The notes beneath the pieces were generated by a model that worked only from the letters and a program-made list of their open reading frames with translations, was not told where the DNA came from and ran no database searches. 64,000 nt of DNA, from positions 310,001 through 374,000 of the forward strand of contig CP137324.1 of NCBI GenBank assembly GCA_033182465.1, given 5' to 3'. Position numbers and translations under genes: made by a program. Below are positions 36,450 through 47,073 of the stretch, piece after piece; positions within the stretch are counted from its first letter, which is position 1, and each line of letters starts with the position of its first letter. This DNA comes from Sanghuangporus weigelae. Taxonomy: Eukaryota > Basidiomycota > Agaricomycetes > Hymenochaetales > Hymenochaetaceae.

Positions 36450-39233
36450 ATGAGCGTTCTTCCAAATCCACGTTCATATCCTTCATCTCCTCATCGTTCA
36501 AGCGGTCTTCAGGTGCAGGATATTAGTCATCTCCCTATCATACATCCTTCCCCTTCTCCTACTTCACTCGATCGTAGGCGAACGCATGCTGATGATGATG
36601 ACGAATATCTAGATCAGCGTGCTGTCCAAGATGCTGTCGATGACGATGACGAGTGGGAGTTGGATCGGGAATACATCGATCTCGGCGCTGCAGATGCCTA
36701 TGGCGGGTACGGGCCTGTCCGTCCTCGTCCCGCGCACCGTGAAAGCCAAGACGTCGAGTTCGGAAACCGGCTCACATCCATGCGCAGTATGCGCGGTCGC
36801 GGTCGTAGTGTGCGTCTCCCACACATGATGCAGAATATGAAAGGCCTCCAGCGCGGGAAGACGGCGTTGCTCAGGACGCTCAGAGGCGGGTTACGTAGAG
36901 CCCATGCTGGCATGATGGCCGGTCATCATCACTCGAATTCATCCAGTGGACACTCGCCGCCGTATGCCTTTGACTTTCGGGATCCCCAGCCGGCACCTGA
37001 GAGTATTCGACAGCAGTATGCTGAGCTTGCTCCGTCTGAGCATTCTGCCGCGCAAGTGGAAAGCAATGCGGCTGCTACTGGTGGTATGAGAACGGAGAAT
37101 GGACTCCTTGCTCCGCCCGCTCAAATGAACGGACCTAACCCTAATCAACTGGTTATCTCGGATAAACGAGCTTCGCTAGCTGCAGCCGACGCTGACGCCC
37201 GCTCTGAACGGAGGCACTCTCGATCTCAGTCAGACACGTATCATTCACAAGTCCAACGCGATTCTGTACACGTGGTCCGTCCACGTCCACGTTCGCGATC
37301 CGTTGCATCTCGACGGAGTGCTGCGAGCGCAGATACTATTGTTGCTCCACACAGTGTGCAGATGCACAACGATCGGAATGCTGAAGAGGAGGACGACGAA
37401 GAGGACGACGGTGACGACACGGGAGAAACGACTCTCGTCCAACACGTCAACGACATGACCCTCACACCAGTCCATCGCTCTTTCTCAAAACAGTCCAGAC
37501 ATTCTAAACTTTTACTGCAACCGCATTCAAACCGTCTCTCGCATTACTCTCATCCAAACTCACGCCTCGACGTGCGTTTCCCTCGTCCACTCGCACTCGC
37601 ACGACATGGGCGTCATTCCCGCTCACGGCTCCGCCAGTACACATCCAAAACGAAGTCATCCCTGGTCCGTGCAGTACAAGCATTCAACCGTCTCCCCTGG
37701 ATGGCCGCACCGGTAGACCTACCGGGTGCCATGATTCCGTCGGATTACTACACCCAACCCCGCATCACAAAGGACTTCGTACCTTCACGTTCCAATCGTG
37801 CCAAACTGCGCGGGAAACTCACTTCCACCACCTCAGCGGGAGTCGTGTACAAGAAAAGTGGTGTGAGCTTGGAGGAGTTGGAGAATGAGGATGAGAATAA
37901 TGGAGGATCGTGGTATCGACCGAGCACGAGGCAGGTGCAGAGGGCTGTGAGGCGCGAGCAGTATGCGCAGCAGCAGCTGAGGGCTGTGAGGGGATTGGGA
38001 TTGGGATTGGGGGCGGGAGCGAGTGGGGGAGGGATAGCACGCCCTGTTAAGCAGGCGTATGCGACCTATCGGGCCGTTGCTGGGAGGAATGGGAGGCCTC
38101 TGGATTACATGTATGCACCGTCTGCTGGGTCGAGGACGCCTAGATCTGTCGCTCCGTCTTTATACTCCACTCGTCAACATTCAGGACATGGGCATCATGA
38201 CAGACATGTAAATGCAAGTGCGAGCTCCGGACCGATGATCGCACGACCGAGAGGCGTAGACACGGAAGTGGGAGCAGCGTTATACGGCTTGGACGGTCGG
38301 CCTGGTTCAATAGCAGCTGCTGCATCTGCGTATCTGACGCGGAGCGCGAGTTCGAGTACGGGCCAGGCGAGCCTTAATGCTCGTTCGCCTCCACATTTAA
38401 GGCAGGTAGGCCCGGGAGAGGGACGGAGGAGCGGAGTCGCGTATGCTACAAGTGGCGGAGGCGCGAGTACGATACCGCCGACTGTACCATCGAAGAACGG
38501 CGACGTAGGTGGTGGAATTCAGCGCTCTCGGTCTTTCTCGCATCCCCAGGGCCAGACACAGCAGCAGCAAAATCAGCAGCAAACAGCGTACGCGTACGCC
38601 TACCCGTCCAGCCAACCGCAACTCCAAGCTCAAGGCGGACAGCCAGTGCAATACTACACGTATGGTTTCGCCTACCCCGGCGCGCAAGCTCAAACGCAGG
38701 GCTCAACTGCTCAAATGACGCGCGTCCCTGGTTCGTCTCCGCCGCTGCCTTCTATCCCGGTAGCGTCTTCATCGGGCTATACAGGTAGTGCTTCGTATGC
38801 TCCTTCTGGCCACGGACATAGCGCTGGGCATGGAGACGGAGATGGTCGTGGATACCAGGGCGTGCGAAGGAGCGCGAGTGCGAATGGAAGCGGGAGTATA
38901 CCGACTATACCGACTGCTATAGTTCCCTCAGCTAGCACTGAAACTCAATCATCTTCTGTGTCTTCGTATTCGTACACGCATCCGCAAAGACAGCGTACCC
39001 AACACAGACGAGAATACAGCCAGCACGGACACGAAGAGTATAGTCGCACTCGATATGAACCTGGAGTTAGAGATAGAGGCGGACACGCTGAAAGAAGCGC
39101 CAGCGGCTCGAGTACGGATAGTGGGTATGGTACTGTTGTTGCTCATGGACATCCGCGTTCTCGCCCTCACCACGGAATGCCGAGGCCGATGCGGCGTGCT
39201 GATTATGCGTACCCGTCGACTTATGTTCGCTGA
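36450..39233 (+). CDS. Large intronless low-complexity protein, LPW/SWYRP family member A
   Basis: A single open frame of 927 codons. The start MSVLPNPRSYPSSPHRSSG was preferred to an upstream in-frame ATG at 36333, which would add an odd hydrophobic leader. The N-terminus is acidic (DDDDEWELDREYIDLG), followed by a basic region with MRGRGRSVRLPHMM and LRTLRGGLRRAHAGMM. A conserved core at about residues 410-490 has FNRLPWMAAP, KDFVPSRSNRAK and GGSWYRPSTRQVQRAV. The C-terminal 400 residues are rich in Ser, Gly, Tyr, Gln and His and look disordered. The core is shared with the gene at 40479-42443. No known domain is recognised. Intron-free coding of this length is unusual here. Confidence 0.82.
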   Translation: MSVLPNPRSYPSSPHRSSGLQVQDISHLPIIHPSPSPTSLDRRRTHADDDDEYLDQRAVQDAVDDDDEWELDREYIDLGAADAYGGYGPVRPRPAHRESQDVEFGNRLTSMRSMRGRGRSVRLPHMMQNMKGLQRGKTALLRTLRGGLRRAHAGMMAGHHHSNSSSGHSPPYAFDFRDPQPAPESIRQQYAELAPSEHSAAQVESNAAATGGMRTENGLLAPPAQMNGPNPNQLVISDKRASLAAADADARSERRHSRSQSDTYHSQVQRDSVHVVRPRPRSRSVASRRSAASADTIVAPHSVQMHNDRNAEEEDDEEDDGDDTGETTLVQHVNDMTLTPVHRSFSKQSRHSKLLLQPHSNRLSHYSHPNSRLDVRFPRPLALARHGRHSRSRLRQYTSKTKSSLVRAVQAFNRLPWMAAPVDLPGAMIPSDYYTQPRITKDFVPSRSNRAKLRGKLTSTTSAGVVYKKSGVSLEELENEDENNGGSWYRPSTRQVQRAVRREQYAQQQLRAVRGLGLGLGAGASGGGIARPVKQAYATYRAVAGRNGRPLDYMYAPSAGSRTPRSVAPSLYSTRQHSGHGHHDRHVNASASSGPMIARPRGVDTEVGAALYGLDGRPGSIAAAASAYLTRSASSSTGQASLNARSPPHLRQVGPGEGRRSGVAYATSGGGASTIPPTVPSKNGDVGGGIQRSRSFSHPQGQTQQQQNQQQTAYAYAYPSSQPQLQAQGGQPVQYYTYGFAYPGAQAQTQGSTAQMTRVPGSSPPLPSIPVASSSGYTGSASYAPSGHGHSAGHGDGDGRGYQGVRRSASANGSGSIPTIPTAIVPSASTETQSSSVSSYSYTHPQRQRTQHRREYSQHGHEEYSRTRYEPGVRDRGGHAERSASGSSTDSGYGTVVAHGHPRSRPHHGMPRPMRRADYAYPSTYVR

Positions 39234-40478
39234 ATACGAGAGGGTTTACTAGTTAGATTCGGCAAGAGAAGACGAGAAGAGAATAGATTCGACGGCACTG
39301 TACATATACGATTCATTCGTATTCATCTCAAAGCACTCATACCTACCTTCATTCGTTCATTTTCACCAAGTTATCTTTTGCTTCTGTTTTGTTGTTGTTG
39401 TGGCTCGCAATGCTTTGTATCATATGCAATATCGATTCCTACATCTCCGTACGTATTTTCGTTTCTTCTTCAAGTGTATACACGATCTGATTCCGTTTTC
39501 GCAGTATTTTTTTCTGTGTACCATACTTACCATTCGATGTGTTAATAGCGGCAAGGTTTAGGTTTATATATAGCGATAGTGATCATCACATCTCTTCTGT
39601 TGGATTGGCGCAAGAACTCTCAGATACGGTATTACGTTACGACAGCATTTATTTTATTTTATTCTTTGTCAGGGGAGCTTCTCGGAAGAGCGCGACTTGG
39701 AAAGGGAAGGCACTGGGTCCGGAGATTGGTGGGTTTTTCAGTTCCTTCACTGTGATTTTCGCTTCATGTTTCACAAAGGAAAGCTTCCAGAGGTGATGGG
39801 TGTGGATCGGATCATGCGTGAAGAAGAAAGTAAGCATTTTGCCATCCTAGCAGGAAATGATCTCTGACGACTTTCTACAAAACTGTTTCCCGGTTCGCGG
39901 TTGTCTTCGGAGCGTAGGATAAGCGAAACTACGAAAACCCAGAGCACTGAATGTCTCTTGGATTATGCGGAGAAATCTGACCCGTGAAATGAGGTTCTAA
40001 TCACATTTCACGGAAAATGAGCTGTGACATATTTGATATCACGGAAGTTTCGCCCTACCTCGGAGATGGTCACAATATTACTGAGCTGACTCACCTGCAT
40101 GATGCTTGGCTATTCCGTGTTTTCAACATGGCACGAGCGAGACATTCATTCATTCATGCATTCATTCATCACTAATATCATCATGATGCTGTGCTTGCCT
40201 TGTGTTGCCTATCCCGCATCAGCACACGTATACGACCTGCCCCTTTGTCCTCCTCCTGGAACGGGCAGTAAGCTAAGGACGACTGCCTTACTCTTATCCC
40301 GAGCCTTGTTGGTTGCCCATTGCCCAACGAAAGATCCCTTCTTGGAGAGAAGCGTCGAATCCGACTTCGGACGCCCGGCAAACAGAAAGCGACTGTTGAG
40401 CAGTCAACCACCAACGTACTCGGAAAATAGTATTTCGGCAGGCCCGATAATAAATCGCTCCATAAAACAAGCCTAAAG
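39234..40478. other. Spacer between the two paralogous intronless genes
   Basis: About 1.2 kb. A CATT-type tetranucleotide repeat occurs at about 40143-40169 (ATTCATTCATTCATGCATTC). A 125-codon plus-strand open frame at 40099-40476 abuts the next start codon but has no domain and is probably leader sequence. No other feature supported. Confidence 0.55.
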
Positions 40479-42443
40479 ATGGCTCGGCGACCACCTTCTA
40501 ACGACTCTTACGACTCCAACCCAGACAACGACGTCGAGTCAAGTAATAACCATACTAGAGGGCCTGGAGGACCTGGAGCAGATTTACTCCGTGTCCCCAC
40601 TCCTCGACCTGCGACTCCCGCGCCCACCCGTCCGCCACGCGACTCGGTCGTGCGGCAGTCGCTTCACTCGCTGACGGTTCCAAACGGCGGGGCTTATGGC
40701 GTTCCTGGTGGATTTGAAGTCGCTAATGGAATACCACGGAGGTCGTTTATTCCTTATTCCGAGTTTCCGGATCATGGGATGCCGATGTCCCGTGCGCCTA
40801 CGCGCCCGCCGACACGATATCCCGGGCAGCATTATCCAGATCACTTGCAGAATGCTTCATCGTATGTCGATCTCGATGTCGAGGAGAATATGGAGATTGA
40901 CCCGAATTATGGGAGACCGGACGTGAATGATGAGGAGTTCGCCATGAGAGGCGATCGTCGTCAACGGCCAAGTCGTCTCAGACGGTTTGCAGACGCGCTG
41001 CTCAAACCATTTCGCGCTTTGAGATCTGCGTTTCGGATTCCGAAGTTTTTGAAGAGGAGGCGCTCGATTACCACGCAGCCGGTATCCGTCGCGGCAAGTA
41101 GTGGTTTTCATATTCGCGACCGAACACCTGCGAATAGCTCTATTCGTCAGATATACTCGCGGGAAGGTGCAGAGCAAGAGCGAGAGCCTGAGAATGTGAC
41201 AATGTTGTTCCCGGAGGCTATGACGGCCCCGCAGACGATGATCGAGACGAACACCGAGCACGGACGCGGACCACGAAGTTCGGGAGGCATGGACAGCGCT
41301 CATGGACATTCTGTGACCCATCACTCGCATGTGTCTCCACAGTCTCTGTCTCATAGGAGTGACCATTCGCTCAGAGATACGATGAAGCCGAATGGAGACG
41401 CTGTTCGCTCGTCTGGGACGACGCGCACGAGGACCTCGCGATCCACGCGGACGAGTTTTTCGGCACTCTCGCCTAGTAGGTTTGCCAGAGCCAGAGCACC
41501 GAAGGAAGGTTCTTCCCATGGTCGGTCAAGTCGTACTTTGTCTTCCATCTCGCATTGCTCCGCGCTACTACACCAATTCACTTTATTATTCCGCGCGCTG
41601 CGCGCATTGTATCACCTACCTTGGGTTGCCGATCCTCCAAGGCGGATTGCAGTGGACTTTATCCCAGCGCTCAGTTCGCGCTCCAAGTATTGTGTCCACC
41701 GCGGTCCACCGCAAGTCCCGCCTTCGGTAGTCATAGCTGCAGCGGCGGCTAAGAATATGGAACCGTCTGAAGGGAAGTCATGGTACAGACCTTCCCCACA
41801 GCAGATGGAGAAGCAATTGAAACGAGGGAAAGGAACGAGTAGACATCAGCATGGACATTCGCATTCGCATCGGTCTCTTGCGAATGCGTATCAGACGCTA
41901 TTCCCTGATGAAGCGAGACACAGATATAGAGATGGCCAACAGCTGTATGTTTATAATCATAACCTACCTACGCATATGCCTCCGCCTTTTCCACAACCGC
42001 AGACCTCGGGACCGTATGGCCCGCCAACGCCCGGACCATTTTACATCGTCCCTGGTGGACCTCCACCTCAGCCACTCCCTGCTCCAGGCGGCAATGGGAA
42101 TGGGAATGGAAACGGAAACAGAAACGGCCCGAGAGCTCCGCCCCCAGCTCGTCCGCCGAGCGTCCTCTCCTTCGCCGTTCGTCCAGGTGCTCGACCGGTG
42201 CAGAACGGCAGTCCGAGTCAACCTGGGCAGCCTGCGTCTCAAGCGCAGAGTCCCGATCCTAACGCCGCTCGGAATGATCTGCAGAGACCTCCTCCCGCTG
42301 CGCAGCCGATGTATATGCTTGTCCAGGCTCCACCAGGTTTAGCAGGTCCACCACCGCATCACCTCCCTCCCAATTACGCTAGTAATGTACCCGTTTACCC
42401 TTACCCTTACTCTCCTCCCTGGACTCCCCCTCAGCGTATCTGA
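40479..42443 (+). CDS. Intronless low-complexity protein, LPW/SWYRP family member B
   Basis: A single open frame of 654 codons starting MARRPPSNDSYDSN, directly after an in-frame stop. The N-terminal third is Pro/Arg-rich and has an acidic patch (LDVEENMEIDPNYG). A basic amphipathic stretch follows (RFADALLKPFRALRSAFRIP then KFLKRRRS). The conserved core at about residues 370-440 has YHLPWVADPP, VDFIPALSSRSK and GKSWYRPSPQQMEKQLKRG, matching gene A in order and spacing. The C-terminus is Pro/Gly/Asn/Gln-rich with a Gly-Asn run (GNGNGNGNRNG) and ends in PYPYSPPWTPPQRI. Probably mostly disordered; function unknown. It lies tandem to gene A in the same direction. Confidence 0.82.
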   Translation: MARRPPSNDSYDSNPDNDVESSNNHTRGPGGPGADLLRVPTPRPATPAPTRPPRDSVVRQSLHSLTVPNGGAYGVPGGFEVANGIPRRSFIPYSEFPDHGMPMSRAPTRPPTRYPGQHYPDHLQNASSYVDLDVEENMEIDPNYGRPDVNDEEFAMRGDRRQRPSRLRRFADALLKPFRALRSAFRIPKFLKRRRSITTQPVSVAASSGFHIRDRTPANSSIRQIYSREGAEQEREPENVTMLFPEAMTAPQTMIETNTEHGRGPRSSGGMDSAHGHSVTHHSHVSPQSLSHRSDHSLRDTMKPNGDAVRSSGTTRTRTSRSTRTSFSALSPSRFARARAPKEGSSHGRSSRTLSSISHCSALLHQFTLLFRALRALYHLPWVADPPRRIAVDFIPALSSRSKYCVHRGPPQVPPSVVIAAAAAKNMEPSEGKSWYRPSPQQMEKQLKRGKGTSRHQHGHSHSHRSLANAYQTLFPDEARHRYRDGQQLYVYNHNLPTHMPPPFPQPQTSGPYGPPTPGPFYIVPGGPPPQPLPAPGGNGNGNGNGNRNGPRAPPPARPPSVLSFAVRPGARPVQNGSPSQPGQPASQAQSPDPNAARNDLQRPPPAAQPMYMLVQAPPGLAGPPPHHLPPNYASNVPVYPYPYSPPWTPPQRI

Positions 42444-42580
42444 TCTCATTTTCTGCACTAGTACTTTATTCCTCATGTGGCTGCATATTTTATCCGGGTG
42501 TTGTATCGGTAATGTAGGATAAGTAATGGCTCTAACCGTCGGCGTTAGTGAACATGTACTCGCGTGCAATCCATGTGAAT

Positions 42581-42690
42581 GGCAAGATGACCGAGTGGTC
42601 TAAGGTGTGTGACTCAAGCGTGAAGCTTGCCCTGGTTTAAGGGTTTCTCATCAGCGTCAGCTGGCGTGGGTTCGAATCCCACTCTTGTCA
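42581..42690 (+). tRNA. tRNA-Leu (CAA), with intron
   Basis: The acceptor stem GGCAAGA pairs with TCTTGTC, and A42690 is the discriminator. The A box (TGACCGAGTGG) and B box (GGTTCGAATCC) are present. The anticodon CAA is at 42615-42617, followed by G and an intron of about 28 nt (about 42619-42646). The intron contains GCTTG, which pairs with the anticodon region CAAGC, as usual for nuclear tRNA introns. The long variable arm and the GTGGG/CCCAC T-stem fit a class II leucine tRNA. Confidence 0.92.
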
Positions 42691-42699
42691 AAAACTTAG

Positions 42700-42704
42700 T
42701 TTTT
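42700..42704 (+). terminator. Pol III terminator of tRNA-Leu
   Basis: A run of five T starts ten bases after the tRNA 3' end. Confidence 0.7.
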
Positions 42705-43333
42705 CCTACCCTTACTCGGCATCGGTATAGAAATCGTTAGTTTCACAAAAGATCAGGTCTGTCCGTAATGTAGAATCCATGATGCTGTATTTTACATCCT
42801 GTCGCCTCTGCCGAACGTTCGGTGCAACAAGTAACATTTACACATCATCTCATGACCATATTGAGAAAATATTAGATTTCTGCAGTTGTGTACTGTGTGA
42901 TGTCTACAGACCTGTGCCCTTAGTTCTAAGCGTTCAGGCTCGCAAGGTAATTTCATCAAGTATGAGGAAAAGTACGCTTCTCCGACACGACTATCTTTTC
43001 ACTTCTTAGAAACTCACTACGCTTTCGCACCAAAGGAAACAGAATAATGATTATAACCAGAATAGGAGAAGACTGAAAAAGTTAAGCTAAAGAGAAGAAA
43101 TTTTGATATCGGTCATCGGGCTGACTATTACTGCTACTAGTACTAGCTAGCCTAGACGAGAATCCACTGTTCGGGTATGAGATAGTCCATGTGTGAGGAT
43201 GTGAGGTAGAATGTCTGACGGCGCAGGGTAAGAGCGGAGCGAACATACGCATACGAAAGGCGGCAGATGTGGGCATGGCGACAAACACGTAACCTATCAT
43301 CAAGATCAAGACATGAAGAGCTGAGACAAGAGA
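42705..43333. other. Intergenic region, no supported gene
   Basis: About 630 bp between the tRNA and the 3' end of the glycoprotein gene. It probably contains the latter's 3' UTR. The short open frames show no domain. Confidence 0.55.
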
Positions 43334-44716
43334 TTACGCGATGATCAAAGCAGCAGCGGTGAGCATGCCCATGAAGGCAATTGCAGCGGCAGCACCTGCG
43401 CCATTATCTCCTGCGAGCATCGAACGCGCGGCAATGAGAGATCCACTGCTCTCGCCCGTAGATGATGCGGAAGCTCCAGAGCCAGAGCGCGTAGCTGAGC
43501 CTGAAGCCCTCGATCCCGTGGCAGTGGCAGAGCCTGATATCGCAATCGATGAAACATGCTCGCTATACCATGATGCAGCTTCAGCATAGAGTTCAGCCGA
43601 GGCAAAAGAAGTGCAGCTGGAGGATGCGGGCACGACTGGAGTGTACGGGATGGTCGTGATCGCACCAAGAGATTCCGGTGGCTGGCTGTACGTCATAACT
43701 AGAGGGAAAAGACGAGTCTATCTTTAGAACAGGAAATGATTAAATTTAGATCGAACTTACCTTGACCGTCAGAGGTGTAGACACCCGGCGGGTCCTGGTT
43801 GTCTCCCAGGCAGGCTTCGAAGGTACCGTTCTGCGCATTGTTTGGTGCATTGTATGCGCATCCGATACGGTCAAGAGTGTGCTGGCAATACTCTGCGGCA
43901 CGAGAACCGGCCGGATCGCACACCTTGAAGCAGAAGGCGTCACCACCCATGAAACTGGTGAGAACAACGGTCAATCAGGAGAAAAATGAGTGCAGGAGGG
44001 AGGCACATACTTGTGCCACTCAATAGCCTGAATGTAGGTGTTATTGTCGCCGTTGCTAGTATTGAAGGCGTTTGAGTAGACAAGGGAACCCATAGGGTTG
44101 CCACGAAGATCGGCACCGTGCGGGTCAAGTTCACCTCCGTAGTCACCAGCCTGAATGTTGATCAGGGTCTGGTCAATGAAGCCGACGACCTGAATGTAGT
44201 CGGGTGTGCGCATGTACTGAACACCCTTGAGAGCGCCAGGAGGGATAATTCGCGAGCCCTTGCCAGGACTTGTGCACCATGCGACTTCCTCGCCTTCAGT
44301 ATCAGCGATCAGAGAATTAGCTTCCGGAGGGGCCCAGAGACAGAAATCTGGCTCGCGAAAACAAATGAATTAGGAGGAAGAGAGTTTGATTATATATTAA
44401 GACTTACCATCGAGATGGTTGAGAAAAGACGTCTGGCAAAGGGAATCCTGACCCTCGGTTGTCGAGTTACAGATATTGTAACCGAGTTGCTGACCGCGGA
44501 TGAGGTTCGTGTCTGTATCTACCTGATAGGGCTGCAGAAAAATGCGAAAATCAGCGAAATTCTATGTAGATGAAATATAGCCAGACAAACGATTTCAGAA
44601 GGGTAGGCATAATGTTTGCTTGCAAGTGGGGTGGCAGGAAAGGTGCTTTGTTGAGCACTGACGAGTGCAACAGCACCTATGAGGACTGCCACAGGACTAC
44701 GAGCGATTCTAGACAT
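43334..44716 (-). CDS. 'Macrofage activating glycoprotein'-type GPI-anchored surface protein
   Basis: Five exons; exon 1 is 44591-44716 (42 codons). Signal peptide MSRIARSPVAVLIGAVALVS, cleaved near AQQ. The conserved ectodomain includes RGQQLGYNICNSTTEGQDS, FCLWAPPEANSLIADTEGEE, VAWCTSPGKGSRIIPPGAL and IQVVGFIDQTLINIQAGDYG. It continues with LDPHGADLRGNPMGSLVYSN and GGDAFCFKVCDP. This set matches the basidiomycete family usually annotated as macrofage activating glycoprotein. A Ser/Ala/Gly/Thr-rich stalk precedes a hydrophobic C-terminus (GAAAAIAFMGMLTAAALIIA) that looks like a GPI signal. It is probably a cell-wall or plasma-membrane glycoprotein. The molecular role is not established. Confidence 0.88.
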
Positions 44717-45510
44717 CTTTAAAAAGCAGAGTAATATATTAATAGGATAACGAGCGACTGAATGAAGCACGGGACGAGAGTAGACAAGTTTGAGTGCGCC
44801 TGGCGCGGCGGGCCAAGGTGAAGGTGGACACTGAAAGGAGGAAGACAAGAGGGAGATGCCAAGCTGGTCCAGTCGGCCCCCTTATGTATGTCACGGCTGC
44901 GCTGTCCCGAACCGAGCCGTTACATTCCAATGTTGTGACATACATACACTATCCCCGCTTCCCTCATCGCCGTGCCTCGTCCAATTTCCGACGGAACATC
45001 GCTAGACGCGAGTAGACAGGAAAGGCGAGAAATCGACAGAGCCAGCGGAATTTGCACAAAGGTTGTGGGCGAAAAGGCCTACCCCCCCGTACGACCGGCC
45101 ACGGGAGAAATACGCCGAAGAGAAGAACTCCTCAATTTCTTCATCTTACTTCCTATTTCCTGTTCCATTTTTGCAGTATTCATGAGACCAGATGTGTCTT
45201 CGGCTTCTTACTGTGTCGTATCAGTTAGACCGACCATAATAATCGATTTTTCTGAGCTGGAGTCCAAACAAGAGAGAATTCTCCTGACTTCTCGCGCCTC
45301 GCGCCAAGCCTCCTTAGCGTTGACAACCGATGTAATTGCCTATATATGGACAGTCTGTGATCGGCGGTATTAGGATAACGTAACTCCAGTGATGGCTGAT
45401 CATTGTCGGATCGTGAGACATGATTTGTAATTGTGCTCTACAGTTTTTAGTAGTATATACAGAATCATCAACGCTTGCTCGTCGTGCTCGACATCCTCAA
45501 GACCGCAAAA
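44717..45510. promoter_or_regulatory. Divergent intergenic region, glycoprotein / uL4
   Basis: 794 bp between divergent start codons. It contains a 12-bp inverted repeat (44883-44894 and 44935-44946), a C7 tract near 45083 and TATATATGGA near 45349. No open frame is supported. Confidence 0.5.
44883..44946. repeat. 12-bp inverted repeat, 40-bp spacer
   Basis: TATGTATGTCAC at 44883-44894 is exactly reverse-complementary to GTGACATACATA at 44935-44946. It lies 170-230 bp upstream of the glycoprotein start. It could be two opposed factor-binding sites. Confidence 0.6.
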
Positions 45511-46788
45511 ATGGCCTCTCGCCCGACTGTCAGCATCCGTTCTCTTTCTGGCGGTGAGCTTAATACGTCGTCCAGCTCTTGTTAATGCAAGTTGTAATGT
45601 TGCTTTAGAGGCCTCCTCGTCTCTCCCACTTCCGGCAGTCCTTACGGCGCCGATTAGGCTTGATGTCGTTCAGCAGGTGCACAGTGAGTATCAAGCCCTA
45701 TAATATTAGCAGATATCTGGAACCTGTTTGCAGAGAGCATCGCAAAGAACAAACGCCAGCCGTACGCCGTCAGCGAAAAAGCCGGGCACCAAACCAGCGC
45801 AGAATCTTGGGGTACTGGTCGTGCCGTCGCTCGTATTCCACGTGTCGGCGGTTCAGGTACCCACCGCTCTGGTCAGGGTGCCTTTGGAAACATGTGCCGT
45901 GGTGGTCGCATGTTCGCACCGACGAAGATCTGGCGCCGCTGGCATGTGAAGGTCAGCCAGAACCAGCGTCGCTTTGCCGTTGTATCTGCCCTTGCTGCAT
46001 CTGCGCTCCCATCTCTCGTCCTTGCCCGTGGGCACCGCATTGAGGAGATTGAGGAGGTGCCATTGGTCATTAGCTCCGCCGCTGAGTCGCTCAAGAAGAC
46101 GAAGGAGGCTGTTACTCTTCTGACTGCTCTCGGTGCATATGCCGATGTTAAGAAGGTTTCCTCCTCTCGCAAACTCCGTGCTGGTAAGGGAAAGATGCGC
46201 AACCGTCGTCATCGCCAGCGTCGCGGTCCGCTTGTCGTCTACTCTGAAGATAATGGGATCGTCAAGGCTTTCCGTAACTTACCTGGTGTCGAAGTCGTCA
46301 ACGTTTCTCGTCTGAACCTCCTCCAGCTTGCTCCAGGCGGACACATTGGCCGCTTCATCATCTGGACCGAGGCCGCCTTCGCACGCCTCGATGAAGTCTT
46401 CGGTACCTTTGACACCGCTGCCGTGCAAAAGAAGGACTACTTCCTCCCGACTGCGAAGATCTCCAACCCGGACGTCACCCGACTCATCAACAGTTCAGAA
46501 ATCCAGTCCGTTGTCCGTCCGGCAAACGCGAAGGTCACTCGTCGCCCGTGGACTCAACACAAGAATGCGCTCACGAACAAGTTCGTGCTCTTCCGTCTCA
46601 ATCCTTACGCGAAGACCGTCCGCAGACAGGAACTGCGTAAGCTTCCCACTTTATTTCTTATTTGTGCACTCCATTGACTTTTTGCTTTAGTCAGGCAGGA
46701 GCGTCGCAAGAAGGCTGCTGCAACCAAGAAACCGAAGAAAGAGTCTGCAGCGGGCGAAGCTTTCCTCAGCACACTCTTCGCTCCTTAA
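45511..46788 (+). CDS. RPL4: 60S ribosomal protein uL4
   Basis: Large-subunit protein whose internal loop lines the exit tunnel. Four exons (45511-45553, 45609-45683, 45734-46636, 46691-46788), 372 aa. It starts [15 protein letters not shown]. The spliced sequence [20 protein letters not shown] leads into [20 protein letters not shown] and [20 protein letters not shown], the uL4 signature loop. Then come [19 protein letters not shown] and the eukaryote-specific C-terminal extension, Lys/Arg-rich ([15 protein letters not shown]) and ending STLFAP. Length and sequence are typical. The last intron joins CTG-C to TC-AGG, giving LLRQERR. Confidence 0.96.
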
Positions 46789-47073
46789 TTTCTTTCCTAA
46801 AATTTCGTCCTTAGTAGTGATATACATCCTGATGGGTATGCCATTGTTACCTATATCATCTGATCTATGGCTTTGTATGCGCATGTCGTCCTGTTATGAG
46901 ATCTCCTACGCATGCAATCTTCTGCTACTAAGAAAACAAAATCAAAGGAAACGACTCGTGGGAAACTTACCACGTGACCGCGTTTCGGTTAATGTCCTTC
47001 TCTTGCAATTTGAATTGCTCTCGCTTCTGCCTCGACGCGTCACGACGTCGAACCCGAAACACTTGAGGAGCGT

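Noticed and set aside
40857-41519. Minus-strand open frame of 220 codons, Arg-rich
   Set aside because: Antisense shadow of intronless gene B. The Arg-rich content follows from the reversed codon bias.
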